64,000 nucleotides of DNA from contig NC_132919.1 of the NCBI RefSeq assembly GCF_047675955.1, positions 70,261,316 through 70,325,315 of the forward strand, in the 5' to 3' direction. Position 1 is the first letter of the stretch; each line of letters opens with the position of its first letter. Source of the stretch: Chlorocebus sabaeus (taxonomy: Eukaryota; Chordata; Mammalia; Primates; Cercopithecidae). Made by a program: the position numbers and the translations under genes. Shown here piece after piece: positions 21,763-34,025 of this stretch. The notes beneath the pieces are model-generated. The model searched no databases. It was given only the letters and a program-made list of their open reading frames with translations, and was not told the DNA's origin.

Positions 21763-24700
21763 ATGACATCCGCCTGCTGTGTCACCAACAACTTGCAAGC
21801 CTCTCTCAAGAGCTGCCCCCGGCCTGCCTCGATCTGTTCTAGCAGCGTGAACTGCCGGCCTGAGCTGTGCCTGGGCTATGTCTGCCAGCCCATGGCATGC
21901 CTGCCTTCTGTCTGCATGCCCACCACCTTCCGGCCAGCCAGCTGCCTCTCCAAAACCTATCTATCCAGTTCCCGCCGGGCAGCCAGTGGCATCTCCAGCT
22001 CCACGGGCCCTGGCAGCTGGTACTGCGAAGGGGCCTTCAATGGCAATGAGAAGGAAACCTTGCAGTTCCTGAACGAGCGCCTGGCCAGCTACCTGACGAA
22101 GGTGCGGCAGCTGGAGCAGGAGAATGCGGAGCTGGAGAGCAGGATCCAAGAGGCCTCTCACTCCCAGGTGCTCACCATGACTCCTGACTACCAGTCTCAT
22201 TTCAGGACCATTGAGGAGCTCCAGCAGAAGGTAAGGGCAGCGGTGAGGTGAACAGGCTCTCTGGGAAGGGATCTGGACTAGTCGGCATTCCAGCTTGGAA
22301 TCTTGTTAGCTTATTAAGCTATGTTCAAGACAAAGAGACCTCCCTAGGGCATAGGGTTATTTTATAATTTGAGCACTCAGCCAGAGGCTTTCATATGAAG
22401 AGATCTGGGATCTAGTCTTGGTTCTACCATTGCCTCATTGCATGACTTTGGGAGGTCCCATCCTTTCCACAGGCCTCAGTTTTCTCATCTGTAAAACAGG
22501 GATAATAATGGTCGTTATCTAATGGGGTTGTCAAAAGGATTCGATGAGATGATGCAGGTCAACTGCTTGGAACAGCCCCTGGTCCACGGGGAGTTTTCAG
22601 TAAATGCCAAAGACCCTTTGAACTGTCACATGAGTGACTTCAGACATGAGATTCTTTCCTTCCACATTGCTCAGAGCATCCAAAATGGGGAATTTGAATT
22701 TATGAAGCTCCAGGTTCTTAAAAAATACACCTCAAGTTCTCCTAGGACTAGCAATTCACTAAATATCTCCCAGAGTTCCAGGGAAGAGGAACTTCTGCAG
22801 GGATGGCTGCAGGGCTGCTGGATCCTACCTTTGCTGCTGTCTTCTCTTCATTTCGGTTCTTTTTCCTCCTTCTTATCCTGAACTAACCCTTTCCATGTGC
22901 CTTGGCCTACAGATTCTGTGTACCAAGGCAGAGAACGCCAGGATGGTCGTGAACATTGATAACGCCAAACTGGCTGCTGATGACTTCAGGGCAAAGTGAG
23001 TTTGGCCAGGGGGTTGGAGTGGGGGAGGTACTGTCCTCATAGGCTCTGGGGCAGCTTTCCATTAGTTTCACGGAGGGTTGGAAAGTGCCGGCAGTTTAAG
23101 GCCTTCCTGAGTTCTGCATTCAGTTCCACCCTCGGTTGCTGACCCTGTCCTTGTGCAGGTATGAGGCGGAGCTGGCCATGCGGCAGCTAGTGGAGGCCGA
23201 CATCAATGGCCTGCGCAGGATCCTGGATGATCTCACTCTGTGCAAGGCTGACCTGGAGGCCCAGGTGGAGTCCCTGAAGGAGGAGCTGATGTGCCTCAAA
23301 AAGAACCATGAGGAGGTGAGGCTGGAAGTCCCGCTGAAGTGGCCCCAGGAAGCAGAGGGGGAAGAACGTGGGGTATGGGGTTGGATAGGCGTGGGTTGAA
23401 ATTCCCAAGCCTGCCACATGTTGTTTCAGTGACTTTGCCCAATTTACAGAATCTTCCTGAGCCTCCTCACCTGTGAAACAGGGACAACACTCTCACGCAG
23501 GCTTATTGTGAGGATTTAACGGATAGGATATCCATCATGGAAATCCCCAAGGCATGGGTATGAAACACCGGCCACTTGGTCAATGCTCAGAAATGTAGCC
23601 CCCTTCCCTTCTGCATTTCCTGGGCTAGTGTGACTGCCAAGCACTCACTAGTGGCGACTGAATTTGTTTTCTCTCGAGAGCCACACAGCAGAGGTAGAGT
23701 GGTGCAGTGGTGCCAGGGTGAGTTATGTTCCAGATCTCACGTCGAATGGCCTGTCCATCTCTGCCCGGCTAAACTCTCAGAAGCAGTCCTATCTTTTCTG
23801 AGAGGGAGTAGAGCTGCAGTGGTCTCCTCCTTTTGCCCCCATCCTTATTTTGTCCTCTCTTCTGTTTGTATATAAAATGCTCAAGCTGAAGCCATAGGCA
23901 AACCCTTTATTTTCTGATTTTTCCTATCTCCTGAAGTTTCTCAGAGGGAAGCCCTCTGCTCTGGGCACCTGTGTGCTGCCAAGCCCACCTGAGCCATGGC
24001 GTTTTTTTCCCTCCTCCCTGGTTGACTCTCAGCCTCTTGACTTGGGATTTGAATGGACAAGTGTCTCTGAATCTTGGCTGGGTTTCCTCAGGCTTAAGTG
24101 TAAAGTAACAATCAGTCACCACATACTCACCAAGCACCCTCGGGTGCCTGACTCATCTCGCTCAAATCAGAGAACCGGGAATGGCACCAAGAAGCCACTA
24201 ATGAGAAGTTATCACACACCCTGGCAGCCTCAGTGACAACTTTCCCTCTTTGGCAGCCAAGCCTGGGAGACAGCTGCCCTAACTCGGGCCTTTAACTAGT
24301 CAAGCCAGGCTCCTGCTACCCTCCTCCCAGGATGAACACAGGCACGGAGGGTGACTGGGAATACTAGGGGGACCGGTTTCCCATTTTAGCCCAAATGCAT
24401 CAAACAAACCCGGGTGCTGCTTTTGGATTCTGCCAAAGTGGTAGGAAGTGTTGTGTTACAGTGAGGTTCCCATCACAGGGGTATTCAGCTGGAGTTTGAA
24501 GAGCACTGGGATGCTGCCGAGTGGACGGCAGTCCTTGGGGGCCATCTAATGTTTCAATCTTTAGCAACTTTTGTTGCATCTTTTCATGTCTCCCTGGGGA
24601 GGTAAGCCGGGATCATAGGATTGTCGCACTTGCCTGGAGCTCCTGTGCCTTTTCAGGAAGTCGGGTCCCTTCGATGCCAGCTTGGGGACCGCCTTAACAT

Positions 24701-27700
24701 TGAGGTGGATGCCGCACCCCCGGTGGACCTGACTAGGGTGCTGGAGGAGATGCGGTGTCAGTATGAGACCATGGTGGAGGCCAACCGCAGGGATGTCGAG
24801 GAATGGTTCAATATGCAGGTGAGCCTCTCACAGTGGGGGTGGCCTCCTCCATGTCCCTAGGAAGGGACTCCAGCCTTCTCCTTCCCCCCACTGCAGATGG
24901 AGGAGCTTAACCAGCAGGTGGCTACAAGCTCTGAGCAGCTTCAGAACTACCAGTCAGACATCATTGACCTGAGACGCACGGTCAACACGCTGGAGATTGA
25001 GCTGCAGGCCCAGCACAGCCTGGTGAGAGCTGCTGGGTGGGCACCCTCCCTCTGGATCCCAGGCAGCACTGAGCATAGATGCAGGTCCCCAGGAAAGAGG
25101 AAGAGGAGGCCCAGATTTCGGCCACCATGGATGCTCATCCTGTTGACTTTTCCTGGAGGGAGGTTTCTTCCGAGATCCAGCTCAGAGATCAATGTTTCAA
25201 ATCAGACATGGGTTAGGTGGACACTGTCAAACTCAACTTCACAAGAAGGCTTGTTCTGTGCTTAGCCTGCCCTTCCAAACCTATGGATCTCAGTATCACC
25301 CATCCTGATGCCCAGGTTCTTCTCTGGACCAACTGAACCAGAGTCTCTGGAGGTGGGGCCTGATCATGGGTTTTTTTTTTTTTTTTTTTTTTTTTTGAGA
25401 TGGAGTCCCACTCTGTTACCTAGGCTGGAGTGCTGTGGCATGATCTCAGCTCACTGCAACCTCTGCCGCAGCTGGGTTCAAGTGATTCTCCTGCCTCAGC
25501 CTCCCAAGTGGCTGGGATTACAGGCTTGCACCACCATGCCCTGCTAATGTTTGTATTTTTAGTAGAGATGGGGTTTCACCATGTTGGCCAGGCTGGTCTC
25601 GAACTCCTGACCTCAGGTGATCCACCCACTCTGGCCTCCCAAAGTGCTGGGATTACGGGCGTGAGCCACTGCGCCCAGCCGGTCGTAGGTATTTTTTTTG
25701 AGGGCTTCCATGTGGTGCTAATGTGCAGCCAAGTTTGAAAACACTGTTTTAAATGATGCCAGCAGGGAGGTACTTGGGAAATCTCAGATCTAAAGCCTGA
25801 AGCCAGACAAAGGTTGCAGAAGGAAGGAAGGAAGGAGGGATTTAGAATTAGATTTACGAGTAGAAACTGTGGTTCCATCATGTATCAGCTGTTTACCCTT
25901 GAACAAGTTATTTGACCTTTCTGGGCTTCCGTTTCCAAAGTGACTGATGTAGGGAGGGCTCATTCCCAGCATCAGAGGGAGATTTGGCTCTTCTTGGTTC
26001 TTTCTGAAGCAGGCCATGGTAAACAGCTCCCTTCCTCATGGTTATGTCTTCCGTTGCCTTAGAGGGACTCGCTGGAAAACACACTGACAGAGAGCGAGGC
26101 CCGCTACAGCTCCCAGCTGGCCCAGATGCAGTACATGATCACCAACGTGGAGGCCCAGCTGGCCGAGATCCGGGCTGACCTGGAGCGGCAGAACCAGGAG
26201 TACCAGGTGCTGCTGGACGTCCGTGCCCGGCTGGAGAGTGAGATCAACACGTACCGGAGTCTGCTGGAGAGCGAGGACAGCAAGTACGCAGGCCCAGCTG
26301 AGGCTCACAGATATGTGGGCAGGGATTCTGGGAGGTTATAGGAAGCAACTGGATCTACCCTTGAGGGACCATCAGCTTCGAACCCTGTCCTTACTATGGA
26401 GCCATTAAGAAGCTGGTATGCTCTGAAGGAAGTCAGGCAGTTGTGTTCATGCTGCCATCCTGAACCAGACCCCTCGGAGACTACTCTGTCTCATTAAGTA
26501 CCCACAATGGGGCAGGTGCTATGGAGGGCACCAAGACAGAGGAAGACAGGGCATCTGCCCTCCCATCATTTCCATATGTTTAGGGAGATAGGGAGACAGG
26601 TGGCTGGAGGTCATGGCATATCGGGAGCTTAGGATGAAAAGCAGCTTTGTTAATAGGACCTGCATGATCCTGCTCCTGCCTGTTACCCTAGCCTCACCTG
26701 ATAGCTCCATTGCTCTCCGAAGGGAGATTTTGGCATGTCGGGAGGACAATAGGAAGCCTTGCGTAATTGAGCCCTGCTGGGGAGCAGGACAGGCAAGATC
26801 AGCCGGTGCCCATTTATGGAGAACGACACGGGTCATGCTGGGAAGGGAGAGTTTTATTTTATAGGCGAGTGGAAGGCCTTACTATTGTTTTGAGGAGGAA
26901 ATGAGAGAATTTACTGCATGTCTTCTCCACTAGATGGTAGACATCTAGAATGCAGAGACATTATAATACATTTTTATTCCTTGTACGTGGCACATAGTAG
27001 ATGCTTGGTAAATGTCTCTCAAGCTCAAAGCTGTTCTTCAGAAAGATGGCCCTGATAGCAGCAGGAAGAACTGAGTAGAGGGAGGGGAACCAGGCAGGGA
27101 AGCTGTCCAGGAGGCCCTGGCCACAGCCCAGGTAAGCAATGGGGAGGGCCTGAGTTAGGGCAGCAGAGGCATCAGCTGTAGACACTGTGCAGGTAGAATC
27201 AGCAGGACTTGCTGGCTGTCTGAATGCAGGGTACCTCTGGGCCGTGGACACCCAGTGGGCTGACGACTGTTGTAGCTATTTCTTATTCCGCATTTGGCTT
27301 TGCTTCTCTGTTATTCAGAATCTATAACTTCAGGGCAAGTGTTGTGTCAAACATTTGCAAGGACCAGGCCATTACCATGCATGAATGACATGGGTCATAT
27401 GGAGATGGTGGAAAGGCAGAAAGCTCTTGTCTTGTCCAATCCAGGCAGTGGCATGCCCTCAGGGCCACTTCTACTGTGTGAGAAGCAGGTCCAGTATTGC
27501 TGATCTTCCGATAGTTTCAGGGAAACTGAGAATCTGGATTTTAAAAAATGTCAAATTCTCCTGATTCTTAAGTATTTTCAACAAATTAAAGAAAATATAT
27601 ACTGCCAGGCAAATGGAACACATTTCAGGTTGCACATGATCCTCAGGCCTCCCGTTGGTTCTCTGAGCTACTGGGTTTCCATCCAGCATCCAGTGTGTTG

Positions 27701-28984
27701 GTCCTGGTTTTGAGCGCATGCCCATCAGTCTCTGAGATCATCCTTTTTCCTTTCACCATGTATTCATTCTTCATTCATTTATTATTTTGTCTGATCCAAA
27801 TATTCTTATTAGGTGCCTATTCTATGAAGCAGGGTGGGCATGTGTCTGTGGCTGCTGGCCTCACTGCTTGGCAGGGGAGACAGACCATAATAGAATGATT
27901 ACTAATCACGATGAAAGGAGTTACATGTACCATGGGGGCTTTGTCTCAGAGAGGCAGGGGAGGCTTCAAGGAGGACGTGACAGTTGAGTTGAGCTCTTAA
28001 ACAAGAGAAGAAATGTAGGTGAGTGGAGAGGGAAGAGGGTTCCAGAGATGTATGGCACAGGGCATAAGGCCTGTGGCCTGAGCAGCACAGTCCCTGCAGG
28101 AGCTGGAGGAAGGTCAGAGTACCTGCAGCTCCGAGAGCAACGGAGCTATGAGGTGAGGCTGGGGCAAGAGGTGGGAGCAGGGTCATGGAGGTCCTATTAA
28201 GGAAGTTGCTTTTCTTTATTTTATTTTATTTTACTTTAAGTTCTGGGATACATGTGCAGAATGTGCAGGTTTGTTACATAGATATACATGTGCCATGGTG
28301 GTTTGTTGTAACTATCAACCAGTCATCTAGGTTTTAAGCCCTGCGTGCATTAGATACTTGATTTAATGTTCTCCCTCCCTACTCCCATCACTCCTCGACA
28401 GGCCCCAATGTGTGATGTTCCCCTCCCTGTGTCCATGTGTTCTCATTGTTCGACTCCCATTTATGAGTGGGAACATGCAGTGTTTGGTTTTCTGTTCCTG
28501 TGTTAGTTTGCTGAGAATGATGGCTTCCAGAGGAAGCTGCTTTTCATCCTGAGCTTAAATGGAAGCCACTGAAGGTTTTAGGCAGGGGAGGGACATAACT
28601 GGATTTGTGACTATAGAAGATTGCTGTGGCTACTAAGTGAACAGTGGTTAGGCGGGGCCCAAGCTGGCTTGGGGAGATCAGTTAGGAGGCCATGAGGTGA
28701 CTCAGGCAAAGATGGCGGAGGCTGGGACCAGGGAGGCTGAGCAGAGGAAGCATGGTAGATGGGGTTGAGAGGCATCCGAGGGGAGAATTGGCAGGACCTG
28801 TGGCCGAGTGGGCCTTCTCTACTAATCCTGTCCCTCTGTGACTTTCTTCTGCAGGCTGCCCTGTAACCCGTGCTCCACTCCTTCCTGCGCCCCGTGTGTG
28901 CCCTCCCCATGTGTGCCCCGCACCGTCTGTGTGCCACGCATCGTCGGCGTGCCTTGCTCACCCTGCCCCCAGGGCCGCTACTGA
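21763..28984 (+). CDS. KRT32: Type I hair keratin K32 (Ha2), complete
   Basis: Seven exons: 21763-22230, 22913-22995, 23159-23315, 24657-24818, 24897-25022, 26063-26283 and 28855-28984. They encode 448 residues, the known K32 length. The start MTSACCVTNNLQASLKSC is K32-specific. The head (1-94) is rich in Cys/Pro; the rod runs about 95-406 with helix initiation LNERLASYLTKVRQLE and termination EYQVLLDVRARLESEINTYR. The tail has Cys-Val-Pro repeats and ends PCPQGRY. K32 is the hair-cuticle type I keratin (family knowledge). Intron 6 is about 2.6 kb with an L1, and intron 5 holds an Alu. The exon 6 donor is AA/GTACGC, weaker than the GTGAGT of KRT36. The usual Asp of the helix initiation motif (LNDR) is Glu here. 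Confidence 0.96.
22405..22600. repeat. MIR-like fragment in KRT32 intron 1
   Basis: The stretch includes ggatctagtcttggttctac, cagttttctcatctgtaaaa and aggattcgatgagatgatgc, the usual MIR order. Confidence 0.55.
25371..25680 (-). mobile_element. AluS-type element, antisense, KRT32 intron 5
   Basis: It has a T-run of about 26 at the start, gagatggagtcccactctgt, and ends gccactgcgcccagcc. The flanks (about 25270-25370 and 25690-25745) look like the two halves of an older MER-type hAT element that it split. Confidence 0.9.
28215..28530 (-). mobile_element. L1 3'-end fragment, antisense, KRT32 intron 6
   Basis: This is a 5'-truncated L1 3' end with its tail to the left. The target-site duplication is aggaagttgcttttc (28200-28214) against aggaagctgcttttc (28531-28545), one mismatch. 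It contains no open reading frame of note. Confidence 0.9.
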
Positions 28985-29477
28985 AGCCCCTTTGTGCTGG
29001 TGGATCCTGGAGGGCCTGGGGCTGGGCAGCCTGGTATTCAGTGGCCACCAAAAGAGCTGGGCCAGCCCCAGCCAGCAAGGAAGACCCTGAGCAGGACTGT
29101 GGATCACCTGCAACAAGCTCTGATACTCCAGGGTGTGCTCAAGCCCTCATCACCTCAAAACTGCCTCTTTTTTCAATGGGTGAACTGTCCTCTTTGGTGA
29201 TGTTTCTGGTTGTCTGTGCTGCCTCAAAGAGCATGTGTTGTTAGTTAACTGGCAAATAGAGCTGCACTCAATGGCCTTGCAAACATGTCTGTCTCTCTTT
29301 GTCACTTACGCTGCTGCATCCACAGGCCAATCCTACTCAATTGGGCTCAAGAGGAAGGGGCAAATTCTGTATTTATTTTTATGCTCCTTCTGCTTCCATA
29401 GAGGCTTGAGAGGTGTACACTAAAAAGGCCTCATGCCATAAACTAGTTAAAACTAATCAATTACTCTAGAGCCAAGT

Positions 29478-29483
29478 AATAAA
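29478..29483 (+). promoter_or_regulatory. KRT32: Candidate KRT32 polyadenylation signal AATAAA
   Basis: This is the first AATAAA after the KRT32 stop, 494 bases downstream. No other canonical hexamer is seen between. Assignment rests on position only. Confidence 0.5.
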
Positions 29484-29689
29484 AGAACAAAGAGAGGAGG
29501 GAGATAATTATGCCAGAAACCTAGGCCAAATTACTGTAATTGAGAATCATACCGTAATAAACCCACCCCTAAATCTCATTACAGCTGGTACAATGGGATC
29601 ATTCATTCTTTCAAAATATCTTCAATAAGCAGCTACTGGGTGCAGGTTCTGCATTAGGGGCTGGCTAGTCCAGGGGAGAGCTCCCAGAC

Positions 29690-29865
29690 ACAATGTCAGT
29701 AATGCCTCATTTAATCCTTGCAACAATCCATGAAAAAGAGACCATTATTTCATCCATTTTGTAAATGAGGAAACGGAGGCCCAGAGGAGTTAAGAAACTC
29801 GCCCAAAGTCACACAGCTTGTAAGTGGCGGACCCAGGACTGAAATCGAGGCCTTTGGGCTCTAGA
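29690..29865. repeat. MIR element
   Basis: The stretch contains the MIR core in good order: tttgtaaatgaggaaacgga, ggcccagaggagttaag, cccaaagtcacacagcttgt and cccaggactgaaat. Confidence 0.7.
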
Positions 29866-31312
29866 GATTCATATTCACAGTCCTCACTATTTGCAAACTA
29901 CAGCTGAGTGCAGGGGGCATAAAAAATGCATGTGATGACCACCATTCAAACACTTGTAATTACAGGAGGAGCTAAGACCCGTGTGCATAAGACCCCACTC
30001 CTTTCTTCATAAGAGCTATATAATAGTAACAGTAATAATAATAATAATGACAATGGTTACTACTTCTTGAGCACTTATAATGCAAGTACTGTGTGGAGCA
30101 TATTACATAAATTAACTTATGCAGTTTTCATGACCACCTTGTAAGGTACGCATAGTATCCATTTTAGACATGGAAGTGGAGGCATAGAGTGGTCACGTCA
30201 GTTGTTGAAGGTTACATGCAAGAACAAAGACTTAAACCCAAGTCTAGCTGCATAGCAGTGTTATTTTGACCATTCTAACTGCCAAATTCCTACCCAGAAA
30301 GAGTAAACACTAGTCAATATTGGGAGAGAGTCTTAGGCTGAGAGGATCTGAAAGGCTTCTTGTAGCTGGTGGCATTTGAAATGGGTCTTAGAGGTTGAAT
30401 AGAAGGTCTACAGGGCACCAGATAGGCAAGTAAGTGCGTGGGGATCTTCAAGAGAGCAGGGATCACTGTTGGAAGGCCTTGAGGGGTCTTGCTGGCTGGA
30501 GCAGTGGGTTCCTGTGAGAGGCTGTTGGGGATGAAGCTGAAATGGTAGAAAGACATCAGATAGTAGGGGGGCCTTGGGTACCTCACAAAGAGCCTGGACT
30601 CTGGACTCTCTCCTGAAGGCAGTGGGAGGGCTGCTGCAGGATTTGAGCCTAAAGATGACATGACTGGAGTGGCATCTTAGAAAGTTTCACCAAGTAACAC
30701 AGACAGGATGGCTGAGAGGAGGGGATAGGCTGTGGAAGAAGCTAACAGGGTCTCAGGTAAGACAATGTCAGGGATCATGGAAAAATAAGGAATCAATCTA
30801 AGAGACACTGTGACGGATCTGACTTGGCAATGGATTGGCCATGGCAGGTAAAGAGGAGAGAACTGGGGACAGGAATCTTGAACACCTTTCTGAACCTCAC
30901 CCTCCAAACACACAGTTCTTCCTTAATGAGCTGAGATGATGTTTCTATTAAGTATCCTCCCTCTGGTCTTGCCAAGAAATGATGAAAAATGGATTGGATC
31001 CCGAAGCTGCCTGCAGGCTCTCCAGACATGATCCTGCAGGCATCCCTGGCAGACAAGGTCATTAGCTTGACAGCAGGGACACGAACATACTGCTCAGCAA
31101 GCTGTGGTTCCTGGTTGAGGGGTGGGTCAAATTTCAAGGAGCTGAAATACCAAGAAAGAGGGGCTAATTGGATTTTCTGACTGATTGGATTTTCTCATAA
31201 CTGCGTGCAAACCAACAATCTTTAATTTCAACCCCAGTGCAAAACTTTTCTGGAAAGTGCTCAGCTTGATAAACAACACACTGAACAGATCAAATCTTTG
31301 GTTCTATAATCC

Positions 31313-31465
31313 TAGACCTGTTCTGTCCAGTGTGGTAGCTCCTAACGACATATGGCTGCATATACTGAAACGTTCACCTGAGTTACACTCGTCACATGTG
31401 GCTAAGTGGTAGTAAATAGGACAACACAATCATGAACTGCAGAAAGTTCTACTGGACAGAGTTAT
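31313..31465. mobile_element. hAT-Charlie-type nonautonomous element remnant
   Basis: It contains cctgttctgtccagtgtggt, gtcacatgtggctaagtgg and agaaagttctactggacaga, the arrangement of a short MER-type palindromic DNA transposon. The exact subfamily was not assigned. Confidence 0.55.
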
Positions 31466-32839
31466 CTTAGACTGTCAGAACTAGAAGGAGCCTTCCAGAT
31501 GATCTGGCCCTGCTTTCCCAGTTTTACAGAAGAGTCATATCAGACCCAGAGAGGTGGAAAGATGTGCTCACAGACGCAACCAACAGGTGGGAATTGAAGC
31601 CAAGGGTTTTGACGCCAAGCCTCGTAGGTCTCTCCAAGCTCTTTATGCTTTCTCCAAGCACCCTAGGTTTATTATTTCAGGCTAATACGCATTTCCCCTT
31701 TCCCTTTCTTTCATTTCCCAAAGAAGGGAGACATTTTCTCTGAGAAGCTGAAACTTCTTCCTGGGAATATAGTTCTCTTAAAAAGCATCACTAGCAACTG
31801 CCAAACTCAGAATCTCCTTCTTTGAGCACTGGGCTCAGTAAGATCAAAGACCTTGAGCTGTGGCCCAGAGCCTCAGCAGCAGTGATTGCACAGGAGTTGT
31901 GGGCCTGAAGTCCTGGATCCTGGACCCCCTGGGGACTTCCAGAGTCTCCGTTTCCCCAGTGCATATTGTTCTAGTCCACCTCGGTCCCCATTCCCACACC
32001 TGTGTGTCCCTCCCACTTGCCAAGACCTGTCTGACTCCCCAGATGCCTGTTAAAGCTTTTTATATGAAACCAAGCCCCACAGTCCAGGGCCAGGAGTACC
32101 CCCTCTGCTGGAAGTGATGCCCATCATCTTCTATCTCTGGATGGTACTTCAAGCCAGATGTGTCACGAGCTACCCTCCTGCCTAGCCTGTCTCTTATTTG
32201 ATGGATGAAGCTGTGGGCATAGACTTTGGGAAACATTTATCCCCCACCAGCACAGGGATCTCTTGGGAACTGGACTCAGTGTACCATGCATAGAGATTCT
32301 CAGAGAAACTCTCTCCTCATATCAAAGCGTTTGCATCTAATTAACTCTTTATAGGGGAAGAGTTTATAGGGAAATGTAGGCAGGACCCTGGTCAAGTCAT
32401 AAAACCTCTGTCATATTTGATGTTTTGGAGAAACCCTCACAGATATCAGGGATCCTCTCTGAGTGGGACTGGAAAAAATAGGTGTGGTTTTCAAAGACAC
32501 CACTTTCCCCAAGGCTGTTCAAGAGTCTGGGCCTCACCCCTGCTGCTCACTGCCCTAGTGGAAAGCACCCTCTTCTGGGGGTAGGAGTGAGGGCCCATGG
32601 GCAGAACTGCCATTCAGGGAAGACTGGCCAGAGGGCGACAGCTTCCTGAAAGATCCAGGAGTCAGGTTTGGCATCTGGGAGATGGGGCCGTGTGTGGACT
32701 CTGAGTTGCACTGAATGAATCTTTCCTCACCACTATGTTAGGTAACCTTTTAGAATGTGATCAAAAAAAGAATATGCCTCTTCCAGGCTATAACCAGGAA
32801 AATAAATCATAAAATAATATTCTTTTTGTATTTCATATA

Positions 32840-33132
32840 TATTTTTTTTGGAGAGAGAGTTTTGTCCTGTAGCCCAGGCTGGAGTGCAGTGGCGTGATCT
32901 TGGCTCACTGCAACCTCTGCCTCCCGGGTTCAAGTGATTTTCGTGCCTCAGTCTCCTAAGTAGCTAGGACCACAGGCACATGCCACCATGCCTGGCTAAT
33001 TTTCGTATTTTTAGTAGAAATGGGGTTTCACCATGTTGGCCAGGCTGATCTCAAACCCCTGACCTCAGGTGATCCACCCGCCTTGGCCTTCCAAACTGCT
33101 GGGATTACAGGAGTGAGCCACTGAACCCGGCG
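32840..33132 (-). mobile_element. Alu (S-like), antisense
   Basis: It has a T-run followed by ggagagagagttttgtcctg and ends ccactgaacccggcg. It is moderately diverged and full length. Confidence 0.88.
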
Positions 33133-33559
33133 TTTTTGGGTATTGAAGGTCAGTGGAGAGGACGATTCATCTTAGAGCCAATGCCACTCCTAGAGAGATG
33201 CCAGATAGTCACTCAGGGAACAAAGCCTAACTTTTCAATGGGGCATCTCTAAAGAGAAAACATTTAACATTTCTTTTCACAACAGAAGGCAGTAAACAAG
33301 AAGTCCAAAGTCAGCCCTTTCTTTCATAAAGTGGGGAGCTACTTCTGAGGACTGAATAAATGCTGATGGGTTGTTCTGATGGCAGCAAAAATGAGGATTC
33401 ATTGGGGGAAAGCTCCTATGGCAGGTGAATAAAAGCTCTGGGCAAGGAAACACTCGCACCTGAGCACTTGGCCCTTGTCACCAATCTGCAACTCAACTTT
33501 CTAGGACCATGGCTTCTAGTTAAAGCAGAAATCCCTGCTCCCCAAGCTTTGGCAAGAGC

Positions 33560-34025
33560 CATTTGAAGGCTCCTTGCTCCAGGCAGGCTGTGGCCAGCAG
33601 CCACTCTGGAAACTCTGTACCCAATGTCTGTAGATCCCAGCACTAAGACTGGGGCCCACCTGTAAGAGAGTCACCAACCTAGTAGCCATCTCCTTAGAAC
33701 CTGTGGCTCACGGTCAGTCCAGCCTGGCCCTGCCAGCAGTCACTCTGCCTGTCCTCTGCCAGGGACCAGGAACATCCCTGCCAGCATGGGCACCTGTGGC
33801 CGGTTCAGTGAAGACATCCTCAGCAGCAGTGGGAAGCGGATCATGAAGTTCCTAAGTGAGTGCCTGGCCAACTACTTGCAGGAGGTGCAGCAGCTGGAGC
33901 AGGAGAATGAGAAGTGGGCGGGGGGCGGGGGTGCTGAGAGCCAGCAGTGGAGCAAACGGCAGTGCCCTGACATGTGCTCCAATTACTGCTCGCACTTTGA
34001 GATCATTAAGGAGCTTCAACAAAAA
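33560..34025 (+). pseudogene. KRT43P: Type I hair keratin pseudogene of KRT37/KRT38 type, exon 1 only (probably KRT43P)
   Basis: The frame through 33786 reads CPLPGTRNIPASMGTCGRF, then IMKFLSECLANYLQEVQQLE and SHFEIIKELQQK, ending at 34025 with a preserved GTAAGA donor. KRT38 has CPLPGTCHIPGNIGICGAYG, LNDRLANYLEKVRQLE and SYFRTIEELQQK at the matching places. Upstream, homology to the KRT38 head continues at DNA level (aatgtct at 33623 corresponds to KRT38 41772) but indels break the frame. A gaataaaag at 33427-33435 may be the old TATA box. A G-rich stretch disrupts coil 1A around 33916-33932. No exons 2-7 were found downstream. The symbol is from its position between KRT32 and KRT38 and is less certain than the pseudogene call. 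Confidence 0.85.

Larger units (their letters stand above)
29484..33420. other. Intergenic region KRT32 to keratin pseudogene
   Basis: No gene is recognised. The region contains MIR-like stretches at about 29690-29865 and 30050-30250, an AAT-repeat at 30030-30047, a hAT-type element remnant and one Alu. The rest is unique sequence. Confidence 0.6.
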
